Shown: positions 44,430 through 53,604, counted from the first letter of the stretch. The stretch: DNA of 64,000 nt from Pusillimonas sp. TS35 (GCF_009857885.1 NZ_WWER01000007.1:248001-312000); one strand, 5' to 3'. Translations and numbers: made by a program. Notes: a model not told the origin generated them from the sequence alone.

Positions 44430-45410
44430 ATGAAACTCATACGAAAAATGCTTTTTGTATCGCTGGCCGCACTGGCCATGACGACGGGCCCCGCCGCCAT
44501 GGCACAGGAGGCCAAGTGGCCGTCCCGAGCCATGAACATGATCGTGCCCTTCCCGCCCGGCGGGCCCACAGACCTAATCGCTCGCGTGCTGGCAAAACAT
44601 CTCGGCGATCAGTTAGGGCAGCCCATCGTTGTTGAAAACAAGGCTGGCGCCAACGCCACCATCGGCATGGCCGCCGCCGCTAAAGCCAACGCCGATGGCT
44701 ATACATTGTTGTACAACACCTCATCGATCGCTCTGGCGCCTGCGCTATACAAACAACTTTCATTTGATCCACTGAAAGATTTCGACGCGGTGTCTTCCAC
44801 GGCCGTCATCCCGATGGTGCTGCTAACGCACCCATCCGTTCCGGCCAGCACTGTGCAAGAGTTCGTTGCCTATGCCCGCAAGCATGCTCAACAGCTTTCC
44901 TACGGCTCGGCGGGTGCCGGCAACATCACCCACTTGGGCGCATTTCTCTTCAATCAAACTACAGGCATCGATGCCACGCACATCCCCTATCGCGGCAGCG
45001 CCCCCGCACTGACTGATCTGGTCGGCGGACAAGTCCAGTTCATGGCCAACACCTTGAACGACTCGCTGCCCTTCATCAAAGAAAAACGCGTCAAGGCATT
45101 GGCCATCACCAGTATCGCCCGCAACCCCGCCGTACCCGACGTCCCGACCATCGCCGAAACCGTGATCCCCGGCTTTGAAATGGGTGCGTGGCAAGGCATT
45201 ATGGTCCCCGCCGGCACACCCACCGCCATCGTGACACGGCTGAACAGCGAAATCCGCAAGGCGCTGCAAACCGATACAGTACGCGCACAGCTGAAGCTCC
45301 AAGGCGCCGAACCCCTGGGCGCAACGCCCCAGGAGTATCAACAGTACATCGTCGCCGAAACCAAACGGCTCGGCGACGTGATCGCATCCGCAGGGGTCAA
45401 GCTCAATTGA
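44430..45410 (+). CDS. Bug-type (TctC-like) periplasmic substrate-binding receptor
   Basis: A 326-residue exported receptor with a signal peptide ending AMA (about 25). It has the classical MIVPFPPGGPTDLIARVLAKHL, VVENKAGANATIGMAAAA, HIPYRGSAPALTDLVGGQVQFM and VKALAITSIARNPAVPDVPT motifs. AAGGAG precedes the start. It follows the MaoC-like gene by 55 bases, so the likely cargo is the acid that the CoA-transferase activates. Confidence 0.93.
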   Translation: MKLIRKMLFVSLAALAMTTGPAAMAQEAKWPSRAMNMIVPFPPGGPTDLIARVLAKHLGDQLGQPIVVENKAGANATIGMAAAAKANADGYTLLYNTSSIALAPALYKQLSFDPLKDFDAVSSTAVIPMVLLTHPSVPASTVQEFVAYARKHAQQLSYGSAGAGNITHLGAFLFNQTTGIDATHIPYRGSAPALTDLVGGQVQFMANTLNDSLPFIKEKRVKALAITSIARNPAVPDVPTIAETVIPGFEMGAWQGIMVPAGTPTAIVTRLNSEIRKALQTDTVRAQLKLQGAEPLGATPQEYQQYIVAETKRLGDVIASAGVKLN

Positions 45411-45416
45411 TCAATC

Positions 45417-45450
45417 GACGCTCATGCCCTCGGCCTTGAGGGTGGGCGTC
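45417..45450. terminator. Hairpin between the Bug and ChbG-like genes (convergent)
   Basis: GACGC (45417-45421) pairs with GCGTC (45446-45450) and CCCTC (45427-45431) with GAGGG (45438-45442), giving a two-part stem directly after the Bug stop and before the convergent ChbG-like stop. No T tract follows. Confidence 0.35.
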
Positions 45451-45508
45451 AAACTGCCGCCGCGGCAAGGGCGGCGCACCCCACAATTCCGAAATGGAAA
45501 GAAGGGTG

Positions 45509-46345
45509 TTAGGGAAATCGAAAGCCGTCTGGCCGCGCCAGCGAGAAGCCTGTGTCTCGCAAAAGCTGCGCCATACCGTCGCCGGCGAGCACCCTGAATT
45601 CGGCCACCCGCTGGGCGCCCAGGACGTCGTCATCGGCCGCCGCCGTCGCGGGATGGCACATCAACAGCGCGCCATCGCCGGCCGCGCGCAGCCAACAGGC
45701 AAGCAGCCGGCGGTAGGCTGCTTCGCCGCCAGAAAAACCATATACACCGAGAAACCCTTTATTGAGCGTGAAGCCGCGTGCACCTGCCTGCCGCGCAAAC
45801 CGACGCGCCCCCAGCATCTGGATCACGAGCGCCTTGCCGCGCAGCGGCCATGGTACGCCCGGCTGCGCCGCAGCGATGGTCGATCGCAACCAAGGCCGAT
45901 CCGCGACCGCATAGCGGCGCACCAGCTCGCGCAGCAGACAATCGCGAATGATGGGCAACTGGTGCACATGTTGATGGCCATCGATGAAATCCGGGCCTCG
46001 CCGCAGCACCTCCTCGAATGCATCAAGCTGGTGTACGATCTGGCGCTCCACCGCTGCCGCATCCAGGCGCCGCCCATACGCGGCGGCAATCAGCCACGGC
46101 AAGGGCCGATACAGGCCTTCGCCATTCAAGGCTTCGGTAAAGTTAAGATGCAGGCCAAGCTGCAGGCCCGACGTGGAAAGTGCGTCGGCATGGCTGCGAA
46201 AGGACGGCCCGTACGGCATACAGCTGGCTGCGCTCAGGCGCCCCAGCTCCGCCAACCGTAAAATAGCCTCGTCGATAGCCGGATTCATGCCGAAATCATC
46301 GGCACAAATTGTCAGGAATTTGCCGCAGCCGGCATCATTGCCCAC
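45509..46345 (-). CDS. ChbG/YdjC (NaxD/HpnK-like) carbohydrate deacetylase
   Basis: A 278-residue deacetylase of the YdjC superfamily. The metal and catalytic Asp pair is in TICADDFGMNPAIDEAIL and the His cluster in FIDGHQHVHQLP, with GLQLGLHLNFTEA between. The start is GTG at 46345, with AGAGG five bases upstream. Relatives include HpnK and the Bordetella/Francisella NaxD enzyme that removes acetyl from a lipid-linked N-acetylhexosamine before transfer to lipid A. Divergent GtrA and a GT2 gene lie next door, which supports an envelope glycan role. Confidence 0.87.
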   Translation of the reverse strand: MGNDAGCGKFLTICADDFGMNPAIDEAILRLAELGRLSAASCMPYGPSFRSHADALSTSGLQLGLHLNFTEALNGEGLYRPLPWLIAAAYGRRLDAAAVERQIVHQLDAFEEVLRRGPDFIDGHQHVHQLPIIRDCLLRELVRRYAVADRPWLRSTIAAAQPGVPWPLRGKALVIQMLGARRFARQAGARGFTLNKGFLGVYGFSGGEAAYRRLLACWLRAAGDGALLMCHPATAAADDDVLGAQRVAEFRVLAGDGMAQLLRDTGFSLARPDGFRFP

Positions 46346-46370
46346 ATTAACCTCTACTGGAAACGTTCAC

Positions 46371-46760
46371 ATGCGGCACCTTATCGGACAGCTCGGCTGG
46401 TTCGTCGCAGTTGGCTGCGCAGCATCTGCCACACACTGGCTCACCGCTGTGCTGGTGGTGAGTTATGCACACCTGACGCCGCTGATCGCCAACATTGCCG
46501 GCTGGCTCGCGGCGTTTGTTGTGTCGTTTACAGGACATTATCACTTGACCTTCCGGCACGGTAAAGCGCCCATACGCACGGCAGCCAGGCGCTTCTTCGC
46601 GGTGTCGGCGCTAGGCTTCGCCGTCAACGAAGCCTCGTATGCTTTTCTGCTCAATATCACGCCAATCCGCTACGACATTCTGCTGGCTATGATTCTGATC
46701 GGCATCGCCGCCATGACATTCGTCCTGGGGCGCTTCTGGGCGTTTCATCACAGGCCTTAG
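46371..46760 (+). CDS. GtrA family membrane protein
   Basis: A 129-residue protein with four hydrophobic segments, the GtrA/DPMS flippase-like size and topology. It begins LIGQLGWFVAVGCAASATHW and ends with VLGRFWAFHHRP, the RFWVF-type signature of the family. GtrA proteins are thought to move undecaprenyl-phosphate sugars across the inner membrane. It starts 25 bases from the ChbG-like start on the opposite strand and converges with the GT2 gene. Confidence 0.88.
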   Translation: MRHLIGQLGWFVAVGCAASATHWLTAVLVVSYAHLTPLIANIAGWLAAFVVSFTGHYHLTFRHGKAPIRTAARRFFAVSALGFAVNEASYAFLLNITPIRYDILLAMILIGIAAMTFVLGRFWAFHHRP

Positions 46761-46786
46761 ACACCAACTGCGCGCAGGCGCCCAGA

Positions 46787-47758
46787 TTACTTGCGCGAAT
46801 CGCTCGACGACGAGACGCCCAGCCCCTCGCCGGATTTGTGCCGCACCACATAAAGCGGGCGATGCTTGACCTCACCGAATATGCGGGCAATGTACTCACC
46901 CACCACGCCTACCGAAAGCAGGCTCACGCCCTCGAAGAACAAAATGAGTGTAATCAATGTCGCCCAACCCTGCACCGGATCACCATACAACCAATGTGCC
47001 AACACGATATATAAACCATAGGTGAACGACAGCAGGGCCAAGCACAGGCCAACCAGGCTCAGCAGGCGCAAGGGCCAGGTTGTGAACGCCGTGAGCCCTT
47101 CCATCGCAAGACGAAACAGCTTCAGTGCCTTGAAATGCGACTGACCGTGCAGGCGCTCAGGGGGCGAATAATACATAGGCTCCGAACGGAAGCCGACCCA
47201 TGCAAAAAGGCCCTTCATGAAACGCGTGCGCTCAGGAAGCGCCATCAAGGCGTCTACCACGACGCGATCCATCAGGCGAAAATCGCCAGCGTTCTCGGGC
47301 ACGTGCAAGCCGTCCGATGTACGCAGCATGTGGTAGAACAAGCGGGTGCCTAGCCGTTTGAAGATTGTTTCATCGGCCCTCGATGCGCGCACCGCATACA
47401 CCATCTCGACGCCCTGAGACCAACGTTCGACCATGGCGGGGATTAAGGCGGGAGGGTGCTGAAAATCGGCATCCATAAGCACCACGACTTGGCCTTGCGC
47501 GGCCTCCAGGCCCGCACTGATCGCAGCCTCTTTACCAAAATTGCGGGAAAGCTGAATACAGACGACTTCGGGTTGGCGGCTCGCCCATTCGGCCAGCACG
47601 GCATGCGTTGCATCGGTACTGCCGTCGTCGACAACAATGATTTCAAAGCGGGGCGCGAGCGTACCCAGCAATGCGACCAGTTCCGGCAACAGAACCCTCA
47701 GACTTGCCGCTTCATTGAGGCACGGAATAACGCAACTGATTGACGATGGCTGCTGCAT
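46787..47758 (-). CDS. GT2 glycosyltransferase (ArnC/GtrB-like)
   Basis: A 323-residue enzyme with an N-terminal GT-A domain (SCVIPCLNEAASLRVLLPEL, VVDDGSTDAT, LSRNFGKEAAISAGLEAA, DxD in VLMDADFQHPP) and two C-terminal transmembrane helices (about 235-255 and 270-295), the layout of polyprenyl-phosphate sugar transferases. It would load a sugar on undecaprenyl phosphate at the inner leaflet. Neighbouring GtrA and deacetylase genes fit use of an aminosugar for lipid A or another envelope glycan. Confidence 0.92.
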   Translation of the reverse strand: MQQPSSISCVIPCLNEAASLRVLLPELVALLGTLAPRFEIIVVDDGSTDATHAVLAEWASRQPEVVCIQLSRNFGKEAAISAGLEAAQGQVVVLMDADFQHPPALIPAMVERWSQGVEMVYAVRASRADETIFKRLGTRLFYHMLRTSDGLHVPENAGDFRLMDRVVVDALMALPERTRFMKGLFAWVGFRSEPMYYSPPERLHGQSHFKALKLFRLAMEGLTAFTTWPLRLLSLVGLCLALLSFTYGLYIVLAHWLYGDPVQGWATLITLILFFEGVSLLSVGVVGEYIARIFGEVKHRPLYVVRHKSGEGLGVSSSSDSRK

Positions 47759-47806
47759 ATATTTCTAATTTTGAACAGACCCGGCGGGCACTGCCTGATT
47801 TACCCT

Positions 47807-47834
47807 ATTATGGCACGCGAAGACATGGTGGCAA
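47807..47834 (-). promoter_or_regulatory. Candidate sigma70 promoter for the GT2 gene
   Basis: On the minus strand TTGCCA (47834-47829) and CATAAT (47812-47807) are separated by 16 bases, about 48 bases before the GT2 start. It lies in the 232-base divergent gap shared with gltS. Confidence 0.35.
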
Positions 47835-47990
47835 CGCGGTAATTAGGCGGCAATTATGGCGCACACACCCATCCTGTCAATGTGTCATGAATGATGCATG
47901 CATATAAACAACGCACAGCCTGGCACGTAAAATGCTGCCGCGGCCAGGCAAAGCGCCGTACCACCTTTTCGCAGCCGTACACGCACCACA

Positions 47991-49187
47991 ATGAGCCTCA
48001 ACGTCCCACCCCTGCTTTCGCTACTGGCGGCCATCGCTATGCTGCTGATCGGTACCATCGTCAATCGCAAGGTACCGTTTCTTTCGCGCTACAACATCCC
48101 GGATCCGATCACTGGCGGCTTAATCTTCGCCATAGCGGCCGCAATCGCCTTGGCGTCCGCGGATTTCCAGATCTCGTTCGAGCAATCCATCAAACCGGTT
48201 CTTCTGCTGATGTTTTTCAGCGGCGTGGGCCTGTGTGCGGATCTTCGCCAGCTCAAGCGCGGCGGCAAGGCGCTGCTGATTTTCCTGCTCGTGCTGCTGC
48301 CCTTTATCGTGGTTCAGAATCTGGTCGGCGTGGGTGTGGCGAAGCTGCTCGATCTGCACCCCATCTTCGGGCTGGTGGCTGGCTCTATCACCCTGGTGGG
48401 CGGCCATGGCACCGGCGCCGCGTATGCCGACCGCTTTGCCGAGATCAACAACCTGCAGATGGTCATGGACCTGACCATGACCGTCGCCACCATAGGCCTG
48501 ATCATCGGCGGCCTTATCGGGGGCCCCGTGGCGCAGTACCTGATCAACCGCCATAAGCTTCGATCAACGGCCGAGCAGGCCTCCGATACGCACGAATATC
48601 ACGAAACGGCCGCTCCCATCAGCACCACCGGCGCCCTGGGGGCGTTGGCGGGTATTTTCACCGCAGTCATCATCGGCCAGTGGCTGGCCGAGCGCTACTC
48701 CGGTGGCGCGGTGACCATACCCGCCTTTCTCTGGTGCATGCTGATCGGGATCGCGATCCGCAATCTGCTGCCTTTCACAGGCATGCGCTTCGACGACCGG
48801 GCCTCAGACCTGATCGCCAATGTCTGCCTGTCGCTGTTTCTCGTGATGACAATGATGACGCTGAACCTGGTCGAGGTTGCGCTGTCTGCCGGCCCCTTCC
48901 TGGTCATCATCGCGGCCCAGGTCGTGGCGATCGTCCTGTATGTTGTCTTCGTCTGCTTCCGTTTCATGGGGCGCGATTATGAAGCCGCAGTCACGTCGGC
49001 GGCGTTTATCGGCTTCAATATGGGATCCACCGCCACGGCCATGGCCAACATGCAAGCCATCGTGGCCAAGCATGGGCCGGCGCCCACCAGTTATCTCATC
49101 GCACCGCTAGCCGGCGCTTTTTTCGTGGACATCATGAATGCGTTTGTGTTGACCGGCCTGCTGGCACTGCCATTCATCGGAGGCTGA
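47991..49187 (+). CDS. gltS: Sodium/glutamate symporter GltS
   Basis: A 398-residue inner-membrane carrier with two inverted sets of about five helices. Family features include TIVNRKVPFLSRYNIPDPITGGL near the start and GHGTGAAYADRFAE at about 138-151; the second half has GFNMGSTATAMANM at about 341-354, the paired glycine-rich reentrant loops of GltS. It imports L-glutamate with sodium. No clear Shine-Dalgarno precedes the ATG. The next gene starts two bases after its stop, an unusual pairing described separately. Confidence 0.93.
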   Translation: MSLNVPPLLSLLAAIAMLLIGTIVNRKVPFLSRYNIPDPITGGLIFAIAAAIALASADFQISFEQSIKPVLLLMFFSGVGLCADLRQLKRGGKALLIFLLVLLPFIVVQNLVGVGVAKLLDLHPIFGLVAGSITLVGGHGTGAAYADRFAEINNLQMVMDLTMTVATIGLIIGGLIGGPVAQYLINRHKLRSTAEQASDTHEYHETAAPISTTGALGALAGIFTAVIIGQWLAERYSGGAVTIPAFLWCMLIGIAIRNLLPFTGMRFDDRASDLIANVCLSLFLVMTMMTLNLVEVALSAGPFLVIIAAQVVAIVLYVVFVCFRFMGRDYEAAVTSAAFIGFNMGSTATAMANMQAIVAKHGPAPTSYLIAPLAGAFFVDIMNAFVLTGLLALPFIGG

Positions 49188-49189
49188 AG

Positions 49190-50725
49190 ATGCGCGCCCT
49201 GCTTGCCAGCCTGATTCTCATTTTTCTTGCCGCCTGCGGCGGCGGCCCCGACGTGCAAGCATTGCGCACAGGCGTAGACACGCGCCTGGAGCATGCCTTG
49301 CCCGCCGGCGTGCTTGATCTAACGAGCCTCATCCGGCGCGGTTCGCAACGCGATACACGCGCACCCGCCGGGGAAAACCGCCGTATTGTGTACTTCGACG
49401 CAGAGCTCAAATTGCTGCGCGACATCGATTTTGGCGCCTGGAATGCACTCGGTATCGCCGGGCTGGTATCGGCGCTAGGCGCTGGCCCAAAAGGTATTGA
49501 GGGCATTAGAGCGGGCGGCAACAAAGCCGGCGACGTCATCCGCGCCCACGGCACCGCACTATACCGCGAAGAAAACAACACCTGGACACTGATCGTACCG
49601 GCGGGTTATCAGCCGCCCATCGCGCCGGGCGTAGCAACCGGCTATACAGAGCGCACCAATGCCTTGCTGGCCGCACTGCGCCGCGCAGTCGAATCATTTC
49701 CGCGGGACACCTCACCAGAGCAGCATGCCGCAATCGAAGAAGAACTCGCTGCCGCACAAGCAAGTATACGGGCCCGCCTGGCAAGGGTTTCAGACGGCTA
49801 CGCCATTGCCGCCGGCGCGGAGCATGGGCAGTACCTGCGCGTCGCACAAGCGCTGTTCGGAGAAAAGGGATCGCGCGCGGTTCCGCTGATCACACGCGGC
49901 GGCGAAGAAAACCTGAGGCTGCTGCGCTCTGGAAAAGTACCCATCGCACTTGCTCAGGGCGACGCGGCCCTGGATGCGTACCAGGGCACCGGGGTGTTCA
50001 AAGACCAGGGGCCACAGGTCGCCTTGCGCGGCATTGCCAGCCTGTACCCAGAGCCCATGCACATCCTGGTGCGCGCTGAAAGCAGCCTGAAGAAAGTGGC
50101 GGATCTGCGCGGCAAGCGCGTCGCCATCGGAGAAACAGGCGCCGCCTCGCGCACGACGGCGCTGCGTGTATTGGCCGCCCACGGGCTGGAACCGAAAGAC
50201 ATCATTGCAGAAGCGCTGACCATAGGTGGCGCCCTGCAGGCACTACAGAACAACCAGACCGATGCTGTCATGCAAGTCATCGGCACACCGGCCGACGCCA
50301 TCCGCGAAGCACAAACTGACATGCCCCTGCGCATGCTGCCGCTTTCAGAAACGGCCATCCACACACTGGTCGGCGCGCGACAGGGTTACTTTCCCTACAC
50401 CGTGGCACGCGGCACCTACCCTGGGCAGAACGATGATGTGCACACCATCGCCACCGCTGCTCTACTGCTCACCGATACGGCATTCTCCGATGCGGAAATC
50501 ACCGCCCTGACCCAAAACATTTTCGCCCCTGGGCGCGACTACTCTGCCCTGGGCAGCACACAGGGCGCGCAAATATCGGTCTCCACCAGCCGCATCGGCA
50601 TGTCTGTGCCCATGCACGCGGCAGCTGCCCGGGCGCTGGACGGCTTGGCAGGCGAAGCATCTGCGGCACAAAACGTGGAACCGCCCGGGCAGATCAAGCA
50701 GGACGGTGCGGCGCGCGCACAGTAG
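49190..50725 (+). CDS. TAXI-family (TRAP-type) substrate-binding lipoprotein with N-terminal extension
   Basis: A 511-residue lipoprotein (lipobox FLAACG, Cys about 16). The C-terminal 320 residues match TAXI receptors: VSDGYAIAAGAEHGQYLRVAQAL, LLRSGKVPIALAQGDAALDAYQG, LRGKRVAIGETGAASRTTALRVLAAHGL and TIGGALQALQNNQTDAVMQV. The preceding 170 residues contain a long extension (including DIDFGAWNALGIAGLVSALG) not usual in TAXI proteins. TAXI receptors normally serve fused TRAP permeases, yet none is here; the gene is coupled to gltS by GGAGG (49180-49184) inside the gltS end. A known Vibrio TAXI protein binds glutamate. Confidence 0.87.
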   Translation: MRALLASLILIFLAACGGGPDVQALRTGVDTRLEHALPAGVLDLTSLIRRGSQRDTRAPAGENRRIVYFDAELKLLRDIDFGAWNALGIAGLVSALGAGPKGIEGIRAGGNKAGDVIRAHGTALYREENNTWTLIVPAGYQPPIAPGVATGYTERTNALLAALRRAVESFPRDTSPEQHAAIEEELAAAQASIRARLARVSDGYAIAAGAEHGQYLRVAQALFGEKGSRAVPLITRGGEENLRLLRSGKVPIALAQGDAALDAYQGTGVFKDQGPQVALRGIASLYPEPMHILVRAESSLKKVADLRGKRVAIGETGAASRTTALRVLAAHGLEPKDIIAEALTIGGALQALQNNQTDAVMQVIGTPADAIREAQTDMPLRMLPLSETAIHTLVGARQGYFPYTVARGTYPGQNDDVHTIATAALLLTDTAFSDAEITALTQNIFAPGRDYSALGSTQGAQISVSTSRIGMSVPMHAAAARALDGLAGEASAAQNVEPPGQIKQDGAARAQ

Positions 50726-50741
50726 GCCGCACCGCTATGTC

Positions 50742-50996
50742 TTAACGCTTGGACTTTCCGTACCGATGTCCGCGATCGCCCTTGTTCGTATGCTCGATCG
50801 TCTTGCGGTCAGCGGCTCGCTCACGGCCTTTGAACCGATCAGTGGCGTTTGGGCCGTTGGTATTAAAGAGCCCTTGCTGGCTGATAGAGCTACCAGACTT
50901 GCCGCCCGGATGCCCGTTTCCTTGTTTAGCGTGCGCGACCGAACCGGCCCCCAACGCGATCGACGCAACCATAACCGCTAGTAATTTACTTGCCAT
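50742..50996 (-). CDS. Small exported protein, conserved hypothetical
   Basis: An 84-residue protein with a signal peptide (MASKLLAVMVASIALGAGSVAHA). The mature part is Gly/Lys/Arg-rich: KQGNGHPGGKSGSS, then FNTNGPNATDRFKGRERAADRKT and a basic tail. I have the impression of similar small Burkholderiales proteins but know no function. The start is the ATG at 50996, with GGAG upstream at fair spacing; an in-frame extension upstream would bury the signal sequence. It converges with the TAXI gene across 16 bases. Confidence 0.75.
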   Translation of the reverse strand: MASKLLAVMVASIALGAGSVAHAKQGNGHPGGKSGSSISQQGLFNTNGPNATDRFKGRERAADRKTIEHTNKGDRGHRYGKSKR

Positions 50997-51149
50997 GCTT
51001 AATAGCTCCAAAAAATAGCGGGCGCCAGCACCAACAGAAGAGGCGCGCACCCGCCCTACATTGTCATGGTGGCCACAGCATTTGCCGTGAACCACTTCGA
51101 TACAATCATTGAGTTGCATGTAACCAGGCTGTAATGGCCGAGTGGGCTT

Positions 51150-51482
51150 TTAACAACGGCCCTTCTTTGCCTGCCCGGGGGGGCAGAAGTAGCCGCGACC
51201 TCGGCGATCGTCATCCCACTCCCGGTAATGATGGTGATGGCGGTGGCGGCGCTCCCGCACGTAGCGTGGCCGCTCTTCGCCATAGTCGTAGCCGGCCGCG
51301 GCGCCCACGCCGCCGCCCAACGCGCCGCCGATGATTGCGCCATCACGCCCACCGACATACTCGCCCACTGCGGCGCCAACACCGCCACCCAGCGCGCCGC
51401 CGACAATCGTCGAACCACCGGCGTGAGCCGCCCCGGATATCGCAAGCGCGAGTACGGTAGGCAGCAGAATTCGGGTAATCAT
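51150..51482 (-). CDS. Glycine-zipper exported protein with His-rich segment
   Basis: A 110-residue protein with a signal peptide (MITRILLPTVLALAISGAAHA). Two repeats of GGALGGGVGAA at about 28-60 form a glycine zipper (YMGG-like), followed by RRHRHHHHYREWDDDRRGRG and a C-terminal pair of cysteines in FCPPGQAKKGRC. The start is the ATG at 51482, with GGAGAG upstream. Such proteins are usually envelope-associated; function unknown. Confidence 0.78.
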   Translation of the reverse strand: MITRILLPTVLALAISGAAHAGGSTIVGGALGGGVGAAVGEYVGGRDGAIIGGALGGGVGAAAGYDYGEERPRYVRERRHRHHHHYREWDDDRRGRGYFCPPGQAKKGRC

Positions 51483-51656
51483 TTTATTGCTCTCCAGAAA
51501 ATGACCGTCGAGCAAAGGCTACTGGCAGGGTGACCTGCCAGCTGTTTTTATCTGTGCGGGGATGTAACAAACTTGCAATCAGGCATATTGCTGTTGAGCG
51601 ACTGCCGCTGGGCAAAATCACATCAAGGATTCAAGGGCTGCGAAGCCGTATCCAGG

Positions 51657-52313
51657 TCAATCCGCCAAAATCCCTTTGATGGCTTGCGTGGATAACTGAT
51701 CGGCTACGCGCCGCCTGAAGTCGGCGGGTTCGGTTTCACGGGGGCGATACCAGACCGTGATCCAGTTCAGCATGCCCAATATGCCTTTTGCGGCAAGCGA
51801 GGCATTGATCGCAGCGAACTGGCCCTGCTCAATGCCCGCTCCGATAACATCGATAAACAAGTTTTCGTAGGCGTCGCGCATGGCAATGACCTCTGCCAGC
51901 GCTTCGCGCTCCATGGGGGTGGTGCTGACAGATTGGTGCAGTTCAACACCCTGCACCGTGACGCGTTGATAATAAAGCGTATCCATCATCAGCCTGGCGT
52001 GGGAATGCGCCATGCGATCCAGTTTTTCCTTGGCATCGAGCGTGTTGTCCGTAGCGATGGGAACCTGAGCTTTCAGGTTCATGAGCATCGCGCGCTTGTG
52101 TACCGCAAAGAAAAGATCAATCTTACTGCGATAGTGATAATAGACGCTGCCTTTGGTAGCGCCAATCTGGCTTGCGATCAAATCTATGGATGCGGCGCTA
52201 AACCCGTATGTTGTAAATGCCTTGGCCGCTGCATCAAGCAAGCTGAGCTGAATGGGCGGCAGATTCTCGTAGTCGATATCCACCCATTTTTCAAGTTCGG
52301 AGGTAAGGTTCAC
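51657..52313 (-). CDS. TetR family transcriptional regulator
   Basis: A regulator of about 218 residues if translation begins at the GTG at 52313. The helix-turn-helix reads LLDAAAKAFTTYGFSAASIDLIASQIGATKGSVYYHYRSKIDLF, typical of TetR, and the C-terminal half (about 95-215) resembles the KstR2-like ligand domain. The start is uncertain: a TTG at 52385 is in frame, and neither has a good ribosome site. Its gene begins the CoA-thioester island. Two ATACT-N4-AGTAT operators lie in the divergent promoter 3.6 kb away, suggesting it as their repressor. Confidence 0.85.
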   Translation of the reverse strand: MNLTSELEKWVDIDYENLPPIQLSLLDAAAKAFTTYGFSAASIDLIASQIGATKGSVYYHYRSKIDLFFAVHKRAMLMNLKAQVPIATDNTLDAKEKLDRMAHSHARLMMDTLYYQRVTVQGVELHQSVSTTPMEREALAEVIAMRDAYENLFIDVIGAGIEQGQFAAINASLAAKGILGMLNWITVWYRPRETEPADFRRRVADQLSTQAIKGILAD

Positions 52314-52452
52314 GGTGTTTTGTTCGCAGTGTTTGCAAGACAACGGGGTTGGCGGGGCCAGTATAGCTATAAACACTCTGCACAATCGGCATTACCCGAA
52401 CAGGGCGCCCCGCCCGCGCAGCGGCGGTGGAAAATGCTGCGCGCTGGTTTGA

Positions 52453-53604
52453 TCAGGTTTCAAAAACATCATCGTTGCCCGCCAGGCTGGTGCCGCCCAA
52501 CGCAGGAGGCGGACGCTGTATGCTGGCCGGCGTGTCCGCGAGCTTGATGGGGATGCCCGGCCCGGTGTAGCCGGGGGTGCGGACAATCATATTCCGAAAC
52601 TGCGCGTGCGGGGAATTGGCAACGGCTTCTATATCCAGAATCGGCGCGGCCGGCACGCCGTCGGCGAGCAGCATGGGCCCAAGCGCTTCGCCATCTATGC
52701 GTTCGAATGCGGCACACAGCTCGGCCTCCAGCGCCTCCCGGTTTTCAACCCTCGCGCGGTTGGTACTGAACCGCGGATCCTGCGGCAATGCGGGCACTTG
52801 AAGATGCCCGCACAGTTTGATGAACAGCCTGTCGTTGGCAACCGCGACGAACAACGGCGTTGTACTGGTTTTGTAGACGTTATACGGAACAATGTTCGCG
52901 TGCCGATTTCCGGACGGCCCTGGGACTTTCCCAGAATGCAGGTAGTTGGTCAGGAAAGGATGGGCCACTGACACCGCGCTGTCGTACAGGCTGACATCCG
53001 CCATCTGCCCGCGCCCCGTCCGGTGGCGGGCCTGCAAGGCCAGCAGCACCGCCATGGCGGCATTCATACCTGTTGTCAGATCGACGACAGGAACCCCCAG
53101 GCGCACCGGCTCGCCGTCTACATCGCCATTGATGGAAAGCAGGCCAGCCATAGCCTGAACGGCGGCATCATAGCCGGGCAGCCCCCCGTAGGGCCCGTCA
53201 TCGCCAAAACCGGTGATGCGGCAATGTATGAGCCGTGGATATTGGCGGGAGAACCATGACGGATGATCGATGCCCCATGCCTGCAGCGTGCTCAGCTTGA
53301 AGTTCTCGATGAGCACATCCGCCGTTTCCAGCAGTGAAAACAGCCGGTCGCGATCCGCCTGCTCGCCCAGGTCCAGGATGGCGCTGCGCTTATTCCGGTT
53401 GACTGCGTTGAAGTAAGCAGAGCTGCCATTTACAAAGGGTGGGCCGAAGCCGCGACACTCGTCGCCCTCGGGGCTTTCGATCTTGATCACAGCCGCGCCG
53501 TGGTCGCCCAGTATCTGGCCGGCAAACGGGCCGGCAAGCACTCTGGAAGCGTCCACAACCTTCAACCCGGCCAGGGCGCCCAAGGTCTGTTTTTGAGTAT
53601 TCAT
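52453..53604 (-). CDS. Class III CoA-transferase (CaiB/BaiF family)
   Basis: A 383-residue family III CoA-transferase. KVVDASRVLAGPFAGQILGDHGAAVIKIESPEGDECR begins the conserved core, and the catalytic Asp146 is in GLPGYDAAVQAMAGL. RTGRGQMADVSLYDSAVS follows. It is the last gene of the minus-strand arm (acyl-CoA dehydrogenase, unknown protein, CoA-transferase), separated by 44 bases from the unknown gene. The substrate may be the acid that the dehydrogenase works on as a CoA ester. Confidence 0.92.
   Translation of the reverse strand: MNTQKQTLGALAGLKVVDASRVLAGPFAGQILGDHGAAVIKIESPEGDECRGFGPPFVNGSSAYFNAVNRNKRSAILDLGEQADRDRLFSLLETADVLIENFKLSTLQAWGIDHPSWFSRQYPRLIHCRITGFGDDGPYGGLPGYDAAVQAMAGLLSINGDVDGEPVRLGVPVVDLTTGMNAAMAVLLALQARHRTGRGQMADVSLYDSAVSVAHPFLTNYLHSGKVPGPSGNRHANIVPYNVYKTSTTPLFVAVANDRLFIKLCGHLQVPALPQDPRFSTNRARVENREALEAELCAAFERIDGEALGPMLLADGVPAAPILDIEAVANSPHAQFRNMIVRTPGYTGPGIPIKLADTPASIQRPPPALGGTSLAGNDDVFET

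Noticed and set aside
50997-51119. N-terminal extension of the small exported protein at 50742-50996
   Set aside because: The extension would place about 41 residues before an otherwise standard signal peptide, and GGAG supports the shorter start.
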